Source: an uncultured Lachnospiraceae bacterium (GTDB lineage Bacteria > Bacillota > Clostridia > Lachnospirales > Lachnospiraceae). From it: a stretch of DNA of 24,209 nt. Both the position numbers and the translations under genes were made by a program. Shown piece after piece: positions 15,417 through 21,113 of this stretch; positions within the stretch are counted from its first letter, which is position 1; every line of letters starts with the position of its first letter. The DNA is taken from the NCBI GenBank assembly GCA_910585935.1, contig CAJUHN010000025.1, forward strand, positions 1 through 24,209, in the 5' to 3' direction. The notes beneath the pieces were generated by a model. That model made no database searches. It was not told the DNA's origin and was given only the letters and a program-made list of their open reading frames with translations.

Positions 15417-15582
15417 AGTCAAATCGGATATTCGCAATCCGCTTCGCTACTTGCTCATAACCTCATAGCTGCTATCGCAGCTTTTCCGTGGGAATCTGCA
15501 CTCCCACGGAAACAAGGAAGTCCTAACCCACCGCTTTCGCCTTGGCGGCTTAGAAGCGGGGGACTTCCTTGATGAGTTTAAA
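15417..15582. repeat. 166-bp multi-hairpin dispersed repeat, copy 2
   Basis: Same length and orientation as the copies at 12554 and 20338, differing at three positions. G to A in the 13-bp hairpin makes an A-C mismatch, C to T lies beside the 12-bp stem, and G to T near the right end breaks one pair of the outer dyad. It abuts the -35 box of the sigma fusion promoter. Confidence 0.7.
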
Positions 15583-15860
15583 AACTATTTTTTGAGTAAA
15601 ATTCTAATAGATCTATCTCAAGTAAGCTTTGCCTATATCATGGAATAGCAGGGTCATCAGCGTACTACATCTAATTATAACTACACCTATTGATTTTTAA
15701 TATATGATCATCACCGCCAAAACATAGATTTCTTTCCCATATTCAATTCGATTGAAAACAATACCAACTCTAACCTTTTTTACTTTCTGCCAATCTATAT
15801 TTTTTTTGTATATAAGATACATCGACTTTATTCCTAGTTTTAAAGTCTTCCTTATTTTTG
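15583..15860. other. Intergenic region with possible toxin-gene remnant
   Basis: No intact gene is seen. On the minus strand around 15705-15775 a 24-codon stretch reads RVGIVFNRIEYGKEIYVLAV before a stop. This resembles the closing strands of RelE/ParE-type toxins, but it has no start and the preceding sequence is in another frame. It may be the tail of a decayed toxin gene. Confidence 0.2.
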
Positions 15861-15867
15861 AGCAAAT

Positions 15868-15889
15868 AAAAAACGCCTTTCCAGACGTT
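15868..15889 (-). terminator. Terminator of the type I toxin mRNA
   Basis: AACGTC and GGCGTT (one G-T pair) form a 6-bp stem with a 6-nt loop, followed leftward by TTTTTTATTT. It lies about 140 nt past the toxin stop, so the toxin message has a long 3' region that the antisense RNA overlaps completely. Confidence 0.6.
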
Positions 15890-15899
15890 CAAATTTTTC

Positions 15900-15928
15900 T
15901 TGCAACTTATTTTGTTTTGTGCTATATT
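15900..15928 (+). promoter_or_regulatory. Sigma-A promoter of the antisense antitoxin RNA
   Basis: TTGCAA, 17 nt, TATATT on the plus strand, with a start expected near 15935. It faces the toxin gene from its 3' side, the arrangement of txpA/ratA and bsrG/SR4. Confidence 0.7.
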
Positions 15929-15934
15929 AGATTT

Positions 15935-16031
15935 AAAGGAAATACCGCCCACAAGGTGGAAGCCTCAGTGACAGTTACGTCCTACGTGAGGACGCTCCTA
16001 TCCTGTTTCGCCGACAGGATAGGATTTTTTT
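15935..16031 (+). ncRNA. Antisense antitoxin RNA of a type I toxin-antitoxin system
   Basis: Predicted RNA of about 97 nt, from the promoter at 15900-15928 to a strong terminator at 15996-16031. It contains a hairpin CGTCC/GGACG (15978-15994) and the terminator stem TCCTATCCTG/CAGGATAGGA. It is fully complementary to the 3' region of the toxin mRNA and its U-run reaches the toxin stop codon, as RatA and SR4 do with txpA and bsrG in Bacillus subtilis. In those systems base pairing brings about RNase III cleavage of the toxin mRNA; the same mechanism is inferred here. No open frame is needed to explain the conserved-looking structure. Confidence 0.65.
15996..16031 (+). terminator. Rho-independent terminator of the antitoxin RNA
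   Basis: TCCTATCCTG and CAGGATAGGA form a perfect 10-bp stem with a 9-nt loop, followed by seven T. The T-run overlaps the toxin stop codon on the other strand. Confidence 0.85.
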
Positions 16032-16146
16032 ATTTTCTCTTATTTCTCTTGTCGAGAAAGGCAAGAAACGCAACAATCAAGCTGCCAAAGGTTGCTAACA
16101 GTGTTAGTATTCCAATGAAAATTGATATGATCTCAAATGCTGTCAT
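16030..16146 (-). CDS. Holin-like type I toxin peptide, 38 aa
   Basis: Small membrane peptide of 38 residues. It begins MTAFEIISIFIGILTLL, continues as one hydrophobic helix (about residues 5-30) and ends in a charged tail LDKRNKRK. This matches the putative holin-like toxin family (Hol_Tox) related to TxpA and BsrG, whose overexpression damages the membrane. The ATG has a GGGAGGTG site 6-7 nt upstream. A sigma-A promoter (TTGAGA-17-TATAGT, 16236-16264) lies about 90 bp upstream. In the 5' leader, CCTTCC (16197-16202 on the plus strand as GGAAGG) can pair with the GGAAGG that abuts the ribosome site, and a 14-bp palindrome ATGAACCGGTTCAT sits in the loop; this could restrict translation. The antisense RNA covers its 3' region. 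It was too short for an ordinary gene-length cutoff. Confidence 0.85.
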   Translation of the reverse strand: MTAFEIISIFIGILTLLATFGSLIVAFLAFLDKRNKRK

Positions 16147-16159
16147 CGTTACGCACCTC

Positions 16160-16202
16160 CCTTCCTATGTATTCCGATGAACCGGTTCATAAGTATGGAA
16201 GG
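16160..16202 (-). promoter_or_regulatory. 5' leader hairpin masking the toxin ribosome site
   Basis: CCTTCC pairs with GGAAGG, which touches the GGGAGG ribosome site of the toxin gene. The loop contains the perfect palindrome ATGAACCGGTTCAT (16177-16190), which forms its own stem. Such leader structures delay translation in several type I systems; here this is inferred. Confidence 0.45.
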
Positions 16203-16235
16203 CTTCTACCCTGTACACGATATTTCCTTGTACTA

Positions 16236-16264
16236 ACTATAACATATCATTTTATTTTTCTCAA
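16236..16264 (-). promoter_or_regulatory. Sigma-A promoter of the toxin gene
   Basis: TTGAGA, 17 nt, TATAGT reading left, with a start expected near 16228. It gives a 5' leader of about 80 nt. Confidence 0.7.
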
Positions 16265-16364
16265 TCTATTTTTTCTGTTTCTCAATTTAATCAACTTAGG
16301 TAATGTTACTTTTCTTCTCACTGCTTATTATCCACTTTTCTTCTATATTCTGTGAAATCAATAT

Positions 16365-16484
16365 CTACGAAAGAAAACTTTTTCCTTCTTTTGTGAATGT
16401 TCCATTTTCAAGATTGATTTTGTCTAACTCCGTTGGTTCTGGTATTTCCTGAAAAAAATCTGCTTCGTTGGCTTTTATTTATTC
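16365..16484 (-). pseudogene. C-terminal remnant of an unknown protein
   Basis: A minus-strand open stretch of about 39 codons, rich in acidic residues (segments ADFFQEIPEPTELDKINLEN and GTFTKEGKSFLS before TAG), looks like a genuine protein C-terminus. It has no start codon or ribosome site, and a stop interrupts it on the upstream side. It lies between the toxin promoter and the group II intron fragment. The family is not recognised. Confidence 0.3.
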
Positions 16485-16540
16485 CAGTATCCTTTGATAG
16501 TTGATAGCTAAATATTTTTTTTTAATATATTACTAATTTG

Positions 16541-16929
16541 ACATTGATAGGTAAGCCTTTGATACTATCTCCAGCTTTTCCCCCAGTCCACACCGTACAT
16601 GCGACTTTCACCACATACGGCGTTCCATCAAATCATCTCTCACTCATAATCCTTTCATTTCCCATTTTCATACGATACTCATTTATTTTATCTATTACCT
16701 TCTTTGAATAATCTCTGTATTTAAGATAATATTCTATCATATCTGAATTTACCACATGTATTAATCTATGTGTATTTTCGTTTATTAAGATTAGATTTTC
16801 ATAGTTGTCTTGACCGCCTTGACTTTTAGGTAGAATATGGTGTACTTCTAAGCTTTCAATTAGGAGATTACCTGTAATTGGGTCTTTTCCTTTTTGTGCT
16901 GAGTACAGCGACATTCTGTTGTCATTCAA
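16541..16929 (-). mobile_element. Group II intron, 3' fragment (HNH domain plus domains V and VI)
   Basis: Leftward, the HNH coding piece (16633-16929) is followed by a domain V-like hairpin at about 16590-16624 (GCCGTATGTGG, GAAA-type loop, TCGCATGTACGGT). A domain VI-like stem follows, ending near GGCTTACCTATC (16543-16554). These are the 3' parts of a bacterial group II intron. The 5' ribozyme domains and the reverse transcriptase, maturase and DNA-binding regions are absent; the break is at the stop codon of the HicB-like gene. The element cannot move by itself. The class (chloroplast-like, by the HNH-bearing protein) is a guess. Confidence 0.7.
16633..16929 (-). pseudogene. Group II intron-encoded protein, C-terminal HNH endonuclease fragment
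   Basis: About 98 codons encode only the end of an intron-encoded protein: NDNRMSLYSAQKGKDPITG, the HNH core LEVHHILPKSQGGQDNYENL, and LINENTHRLIH, then a basic helical tail. In complete proteins (about 450-600 residues) this follows the reverse transcriptase and maturase domains and cuts the second DNA strand during retrohoming. The apparent TTG start abuts the stop codon of the HicB-like gene and has no ribosome site, so the frame is open only by chance of the junction. It is a truncated, probably non-functional remnant. Confidence 0.72.
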
Positions 16930-17190
16930 CTAGAAACGTGTCGCACTTTCTGTATATTCATAATCTATTTCTGTAATAATTTTATTTCCTGTATTAAATG
17001 ATTCTACATAATCAGAAAACTCCATCGTTTTATCATTTTCAAAATAATCCTCTATTAATTCCTTCATCATATTTTCTGCTTCTTTTATATCTTCCCCTTG
17101 TGTAGTAAGCATTAATTCTGGACAAATAATCGTATAACCTCCACTTGTTTGTGGATAATAAATAGTAGTCAATTTTATCTTTGTCTTCAT
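16930..17190 (-). CDS. HicB-like antitoxin-type protein
   Basis: Protein of 86 residues with a HicB-like partial RNase H fold: an opening strand with tyrosines, then GGYTIICPELMLTTQGEDIKEAENMMKELIEDYF, the usual C/P-E-x-x-T-G-D pattern of HicB antitoxins. There is no fused DNA-binding domain; instead a separate small HTH protein is encoded 26 bp upstream. No HicA-like toxin (short basic protein with a catalytic His) is found in the neighbourhood, so its partner may have been lost to the group II intron fragment that begins right at its stop codon. An AAGGAA site precedes the ATG. The last residues (after about 70) might be altered by the junction. Confidence 0.65.
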   Translation of the reverse strand: MKTKIKLTTIYYPQTSGGYTIICPELMLTTQGEDIKEAENMMKELIEDYFENDKTMEFSDYVESFNTGNKIITEIDYEYTESATRF

Positions 17191-17216
17191 ATTTTTTTCC
17201 TTTTCTTTTGGACTTA

Positions 17217-17402
17217 TTAAGTCATTTTTTTACATAAAACATCTAAAGATAATTCAAGAGCTACTTCCAATTCCTGAGCTGTAGAAACTATACAATCTCT
17301 GCGCTTTTCAATATGTTGTATTGTTCGTTTAGATACTCCAAAAAGTTCTGCTAGAACTGGTGCAGAAAGCTTTTTACTTACTCTAATTTCTTTTAATTGC
17401 AT
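17217..17402 (-). CDS. Small helix-turn-helix (XRE-type) regulator
   Basis: Protein of 61 residues that is almost entirely one XRE-type helix-turn-helix domain. LKEIRVSKKLSAPVLAELFGVSKRTIQHIEKRR gives helices 1-3 with the recognition helix SKRTIQHIE, and a C-terminal helix closes the fold. It probably binds its own promoter and regulates the HicB-like gene 26 bp downstream. The ribosome site is poor, but the stop codon of a 33-codon hydrophobic ORF lies 14 nt upstream, so coupling is possible. In transcripts reading left it would follow the 20-codon peptide and hairpin-rich RNA that start at about 17912. Confidence 0.7.
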   Translation of the reverse strand: MQLKEIRVSKKLSAPVLAELFGVSKRTIQHIEKRRDCIVSTAQELEVALELSLDVLCKKMT

Positions 17403-17416
17403 ATAAACTAAAGCTT

Positions 17417-17518
17417 CTAAAAAAGCACTTGATAAAGAATAATTACTAAAATAATAGGAATAATAAAAAGAATTATCTTTCCTATCAACTTAATAATTTC
17501 TTTTATTAACTCTTTCAT
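17417..17518 (-). CDS. Hydrophobic small peptide, 33 aa
   Basis: An ORF of 33 codons: a basic amphipathic start (MKELIKEIIKLIGK) runs into a hydrophobic stretch rich in Ile and Leu, ending YQVLF. This is the profile of a single-span membrane peptide such as a type I toxin. The ribosome site is weak, which lowers confidence. It lies 14 nt before the HTH gene, in the same direction. A short hairpin (GAGAA/TTCTC followed by U-rich sequence, near 17550-17577) lies upstream and might separate it from the RNA above. No antisense promoter of quality was found opposite it. Confidence 0.35.
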   Translation of the reverse strand: MKELIKEIIKLIGKIILFIIPIILVIILYQVLF

Positions 17519-17635
17519 ATTGATTTGTGAAGAAAAATGTATTATATTTTTTAATAAAAGAGAAACTTTCCTTCTCCCTTAATAGACTATTTCGTTAAAC
17601 AGTAAATAATCATCTTCCCATTTTCTAAAGAGGAA

Positions 17636-17912
17636 TGGACTTATAAAAAAAGTCCATGATTGATTAGCCAAGCCTTAACTAGCTACGTTAGGTAAGAATA
17701 TATATTTACCTGTGAATATAATGCCAAATCTACAGCCCTGAAAACAGTGGCTAAATACTGTAGTCTTCTTTGCTGATTTATTATGAAAAATTCCGACAAA
17801 TAATAATATTTTTCATAAGAGTTTGATAAGTTAGTCTGCTAACTTGTTAAGCTCTTTTACTGTTTCTGTTAACTCTTTGATTTTATCCTTCACATTTCCC
17901 CCTTCCTTTCTA
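17636..17912 (-). ncRNA. Hairpin-rich transcript of unknown class
   Basis: From a near-consensus promoter (17919-17947) a leftward RNA would carry a 20-codon ORF and then five hairpins in a row. They are AAGTTAG/CTAACTT over the ORF stop (17828-17845), an 11-bp stem TTATGAAAAAT/ATTTTTCATAA (17781-17818), CTACAG/CTGTAG with an inner CTG-AAAA-CAG-type stem (17730-17763), AGGTAA/TTACCT (17690-17711) and TGGACTT/AAGTCCA (17636-17656). GGCTAA near 17749 could also pair with TTAGCC near 17665. No long frame runs through it. I do not recognise the class; attenuator, small-RNA or leader functions are open. Confidence 0.35.
17831..17893 (-). CDS. Very small peptide, 20 aa
   Basis: A GTG-started ORF of 20 codons with an excellent ribosome site (GGAAGGGGG, about 4 nt away) and a near-consensus promoter 26 bp further up. 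The peptide is Lys- and Glu-rich and should form an amphipathic helix (KELTETVKELNKLAD). It may be a leader peptide for the hairpins that follow, since its stop codon lies in the first stem, or a bioactive peptide. No family is recognised. Confidence 0.4.
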   Translation of the reverse strand: MKDKIKELTETVKELNKLAD

Positions 17913-17918
17913 TAAATA

Positions 17919-17947
17919 ATTATAGAACATTATAACATGGCTATCAA
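17919..17947 (-). promoter_or_regulatory. Near-consensus sigma-A promoter
   Basis: TTGATA, 17 nt, TATAAT reading left: the best vegetative promoter in the window. It drives the 20-codon ORF and the hairpin-rich RNA, and perhaps the HTH and HicB-like genes. Confidence 0.75.
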
Positions 17948-17968
17948 TAAAAAAATAATAATTTTTGA

Positions 17969-17999
17969 CTAAAAAAAAAAGTGATAAATGAATCCACTT
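17969..17999 (-). terminator. Weak leftward terminator after the 44-aa ORF
   Basis: AAGTG and CACTT form a short stem with an 11-nt loop, followed leftward by ten U. It separates the 44-codon ORF from the promoter at 17919-17947. Confidence 0.4.
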
Positions 18000-18065
18000 C
18001 TTTCTAATTTTAGCTAAATGTAATGATTATAATCGCTCTTTACACAGAAGCAAGAGTAAAAAGAT

Positions 18066-18200
18066 TTAAAATAATTGTTCCATAACTATTACAAAAGCCT
18101 GTAGAGCATATGCTAGTAAAATCATTGATGCAATAATACGAATGATTGCAAAAATTACTTGTATTATGGTTTTTGTTTGATTTATTATTCTTTTTTTCAT
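18066..18200 (-). CDS. Small membrane peptide, 44 aa
   Basis: An ORF of 44 codons with a basic N-terminus (MKKRIINQTKT) and one long hydrophobic helix (about residues 12-40), ending MEQLF. It resembles single-span membrane peptides, some of which are toxins. The region upstream of the ATG has only a GGAAAA purine run; a TATAAT box lies about 25 bp further up without a good -35. A weak terminator follows at 17969-17999, so it could be an independent unit. No family is recognised, and codon use alone cannot prove that it is translated. Confidence 0.35.
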   Translation of the reverse strand: MKKRIINQTKTIIQVIFAIIRIIASMILLAYALQAFVIVMEQLF

Positions 18201-18321
18201 AATTTGTTTTCCGATGGGAACATATTATAATTATTTTGGAAGTCGTGGAATACTCTCCCTTATTCTTAAAATAGTGCTTGTATTAATGATATAATACTAT
18301 TCACTATAATAAAACTTATAT

Positions 18322-19215
18322 TTATCGTTTCTTCCACCCAGTCCACTTCACTGTAGGTTTATAACCAATTGCTTTATAGAAGTCATTACCTCCTCCTGTC
18401 ATATATGTTGCCCCTAATGCCTTTGTCCTTCGATATAATTCAGACAAAGCCGCAGCAGCAAGCCCCTTGTGGCGATATTCTGGAATTGTACAAAGAGGTT
18501 CTAGATATGCCAGCTTATTTTCTGGTATCCACCACATTCCCGCAAAACAGGCATACTCTCCTGCTTCATCAGCAATTGCCACTGCAAGTTCCGTTGTTGC
18601 ATGAGGTGCTGCCTGAATTAAATAATTATTCTGATCGTATTGGTGATCCCACATCCCTTCCTTCATCTCATGATCAAAGCCCTTCCAACAACATTTCCCT
18701 ATTTTGTTCATATCAAATTCTTGCGATTTCACAAAATGAAACCCTTTCGGCAAAGGATAATCCAATACATCTTCAAAGTCAAATTCCATATCCCAGCTTT
18801 CTGATTCTTGGTAATACCCAAACTGTTTTGCAGCTCGTATTAACGCTGTCTGTCCATCTGATAAATTTATATGTATCCCTTCTCCTTTATGTATCATATT
18901 TTTGTCAGCATATGCTATCATCTCTGATGCCAATTCCTCATATCTGGGTTTCAGGCAAAAATAAATTTCTGTTATTGGACTCTCATAAAAACAAAATGCA
19001 ACAATCTCTCCATTATCCTCCCAAATTCGATTTTTATAAGAATATGTTATGTCCATCCAACAAGAAAATGATACATAGGCATATTCAAAAAAAGATGCCT
19101 CTATGCCATTTCTACGATCTCTCTCATAAATGCTCACCATGAATTGATACACTTTATCACAATCTCCTAACACACGAAATGCTCTTGATTTATATTTTAT
19201 ATTAATATGATACAT
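18322..19215 (-). CDS. GNAT family N-acetyltransferase
   Basis: Protein of 297 residues. The C-terminal half carries a clear GNAT domain: AYLEPLCTIPEYRHKGLAAAALSELYRRTKALGA holds the core strand 4 and the acetyl-CoA pyrophosphate loop (R-x-x-G-L-A, about residues 247-253), followed by GGGNDFYKAIGYKPTVKW, the usual closing FYxxxGF segment. The N-terminal half (about 1-150) looks like a degenerate first GNAT lobe, as in two-lobed members. It transfers an acetyl group from acetyl-CoA to an unknown amine. It is a single-gene unit with its ATG in AT-rich DNA lacking a strong ribosome site. Relatives are common accessory genes in Lachnospiraceae-type genomes. Confidence 0.82.
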   Translation of the reverse strand: MYHINIKYKSRAFRVLGDCDKVYQFMVSIYERDRRNGIEASFFEYAYVSFSCWMDITYSYKNRIWEDNGEIVAFCFYESPITEIYFCLKPRYEELASEMIAYADKNMIHKGEGIHINLSDGQTALIRAAKQFGYYQESESWDMEFDFEDVLDYPLPKGFHFVKSQEFDMNKIGKCCWKGFDHEMKEGMWDHQYDQNNYLIQAAPHATTELAVAIADEAGEYACFAGMWWIPENKLAYLEPLCTIPEYRHKGLAAAALSELYRRTKALGATYMTGGGNDFYKAIGYKPTVKWTGWKKR

Positions 19216-19519
19216 CTTAAATTTATTTAATGCAATTATAAATTGGAGGAATTTAACTCAACGAATAAAAATATTCTAGTTACCTTATATTCCCATAGCG
19301 AAAGTAAGGTTTTTACGACAATATTTGATAATCAGAAACCAACCTCTCCTACTTCATGATCCAACAGCTTAAAGAGCTTTATGAAAGACAGACGAAAATA
19401 TCTATAATGATCGTTGACAATCTATGTGTATTTACAATAAATAAAGAAAGATTTTATTTTTTGAAACTTTTTTTCTTCTAGAACAATCTCTATATATAAG
19501 AGAATAAAAAGGAGAATCT
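19216..19519. other. Divergent intergenic region with plus-strand promoter candidate
   Basis: The gap lies between the leftward GNAT gene and the rightward lipoprotein gene. On the plus strand TTGACA (near 19412) followed by 17 nt and ATAAAT is a candidate promoter for the lipoprotein. A plus-strand stretch near 19363-19440 (MIQQLKELYERQTKISIMIV) looks protein-like but has no ribosome site and soon becomes low complexity; it may be a remnant. Confidence 0.35.
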
Positions 19520-20110
19520 ATGATCATGAAAAGAAAATATTTGCTTTTAACGGTATGTATCATATGTCTAGTAGGTTGCCGTAACCAGTCAGAAACAGAA
19601 CTAGAACTATCAGAAATAACAAGCACACAAATAGAGTTTCTGGAACAAACAGAGAAAGAATCGCAGATACAATCCGTAGAAAATCAAACTATGGAATTAA
19701 AGGATTTAATGGACATGGTGGGGATGAAAGATGAGGACACAGCGAATTTGCTCGGCGGAGGAGAGGAAAACTGGACAGATGATAAGTCATTTTACATTGG
19801 AAGGAAATACCAAATAGATTTATATGGGGACATCTATAAGGTATTTACGACCTGTGGGAAAGATAAAATAGTCGAATCGGTTTCCCTTTGGATTGTTGAT
19901 GGAGAACAACAGGTTACGGACATGGAAGTCCAAGAGTGGGAAAAGCGAATCACAGATATAATGGGAGTCCAACCAATTCGAGATACAGGAATATCAGAAG
20001 GGGGAAGCAGAAACAGTAGATGGATGGCAAACGGAATGTCTGCTAGCATAAATCAAATGGAAGATATTTTGACAATAAACTTTCAGTATGTCATAGGAGA
20101 GCTGAAATAA
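19520..20110 (+). CDS. Putative lipoprotein of unknown function
   Basis: The only plus-strand protein gene, 196 residues. The N-terminus is a lipoprotein signal (KRKYLLLTVCIICLVGC) with the lipidated Cys at position 20, so the protein is exported and anchored to the outer face of the membrane. A Ser/Glu-rich linker (about 21-55) leads to a soluble domain (about 58-196) with a MELKDLMDMVGMKDEDTANLLG segment and mixed alpha/beta character. No enzyme motif is seen and I do not recognise the family. An AAAGGAG site lies 5 nt before the ATG; a second in-frame ATG two codons in is equally possible. A long hairpin terminator follows about 60 bp downstream. Confidence 0.75.
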   Translation: MIMKRKYLLLTVCIICLVGCRNQSETELELSEITSTQIEFLEQTEKESQIQSVENQTMELKDLMDMVGMKDEDTANLLGGGEENWTDDKSFYIGRKYQIDLYGDIYKVFTTCGKDKIVESVSLWIVDGEQQVTDMEVQEWEKRITDIMGVQPIRDTGISEGGSRNSRWMANGMSASINQMEDILTINFQYVIGELK

Positions 20111-20171
20111 AAAATCATTTTTCATTCAAAAATATTCCATAGGCAGAACAGGTAAAACAAATAAAAGGTTG

Positions 20172-20226
20172 ATAAAAGTAAACTTCAATGAAAATGATGA
20201 CAAATTTCATCGAAGTTTACTTTTAT
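20172..20226 (+). terminator. Long hairpin terminator after the lipoprotein gene
   Basis: ATAAAAGTAAACTTC (20172-20186) and GAAGTTTACTTTTAT (20212-20226) pair perfectly over 15 bp. After one A-C mismatch a further ATGAAA/TTTCAT stem follows. It could work in both directions. Confidence 0.65.
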
Positions 20227-20337
20227 GGTATCACTTTCAGCTTCTTCACTGTTGCAAAATTTCAAAAATGGAGCAGGCTTATCCCTCTTAATATAAAAGG
20301 TATTTCAATCCACTCCCTCTGTATATCGGTCAAGCAT

Positions 20338-20503
20338 AGTCAAATCGGATATTCGCAATCCGCTTCGCTACTTGCTCATAACCTCATAGCTGCTATCGCA
20401 GCTTTTCCGTGGGAGTCTGCACTCCCACGGAAACAAGGAAGTCCCAACCCACCGCTTTCGCCTTGGCGGCTTAGAAGCGGGGGACTTCCTTGATGAGGTT
20501 AAA
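20338..20503. repeat. 166-bp multi-hairpin dispersed repeat, copy 3
   Basis: Identical to copy 1 (12554-12719) as far as I can read, and in the same orientation. It lies between the lipoprotein terminator and the 3' end of the RimJ-like gene. An open frame that crosses it on the plus strand is an artefact of its GC-rich sequence. Confidence 0.72.
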
Positions 20504-20558
20504 TAAATTATCTATTGTATTGATAAAATTCATATATATACCTCCATCAATCCCAAAT

Positions 20559-21083
20559 TTAACATTCTTTCTTATAAATTAACATTCCGTTACCATAAGG
20601 GTCATCTTCCGCTCCAAATTCTTCTCTAACAAATTCATAGCCATTCTTTTCAAGAACCCTCACAGAAGCGTTATTTCCATGCATAACACGTCCATATAAA
20701 ATATTTATTCCAAACGTTTCTGTTATAAACTCTGTCATGGCTTTTAAAAGTTCAGAAGCATACCCTTTTCCACTATACTTTTTACATATTCCGTAACCTA
20801 TTTCTACCTCATTGGAATTTCCTTCAATCTCATTTACACCTATATCACCTATCAATTCACCTGTTTCTTTCCATTCAACTGCTAATACATATGGTAAATG
20901 TTTGCTATTCACACAGTCCACATAGAATCTGATTGCTTCTTGGGTTTCTTCCATATCTACATAACTTTCATTTGGAATCCACTTTCTTACTCCTTCTTCC
21001 AAATGGTTTTCATATAAACATCTGGCATCTTCCATCTCAAATTTTCTAATCCTTAAATGCTCTGTTTCAAATATATATTCCAT
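20559..21083 (-). CDS. GNAT family acetyltransferase, RimJ/RimL type
   Basis: Protein of 174 residues of the Acetyltransf_3 (RimJ/RimL) kind. The opening ETEHLRIRKFEMEDARCLYEN and the middle VLAVEWKETGELIGDIGVNEI are typical. The acetyl-CoA loop follows as VEIGYGICKKYSGKGYASELLKAM (Q/K-x-x-G-x-A pattern), with NNASVRVLEKNGYEFVRE at the end. Such enzymes acetylate ribosomal protein N-termini, small amines or antibiotics; the target is unknown. I chose the ATG with a GAGG site 8 nt upstream; a GTG 30 nt further up would add ten residues without a better site. It is a single-gene unit next to repeat copy 3. Confidence 0.85.
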   Translation of the reverse strand: MEYIFETEHLRIRKFEMEDARCLYENHLEEGVRKWIPNESYVDMEETQEAIRFYVDCVNSKHLPYVLAVEWKETGELIGDIGVNEIEGNSNEVEIGYGICKKYSGKGYASELLKAMTEFITETFGINILYGRVMHGNNASVRVLEKNGYEFVREEFGAEDDPYGNGMLIYKKEC

Positions 21084-21113
21084 GTCTTTTTCCTCTTTAA
21101 ACTTATTGCACAC

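Noticed and set aside
15752..16180. Plus-strand frame of 142 codons across the antitoxin RNA and toxin gene
   Set aside because: It crosses a strong plus-strand terminator and the antisense of the toxin; the small toxin and RNA explain the region better.
18369..19142. Plus-strand frame of 257 codons
   Set aside because: It lies entirely antisense to the clear GNAT gene, has no domain-like sequence and no ribosome site.
20302..20313. ATTTCAATCCAC, like the end of a type I-C CRISPR repeat
   Set aside because: Only one copy, no spacer-repeat periodicity and no cas genes nearby.
20188..20493. Plus-strand frame of 101 codons ending in repeat copy 3
   Set aside because: It starts in a terminator hairpin and reads through the repeat; the protein sequence follows from the repeat, not from selection for a product.
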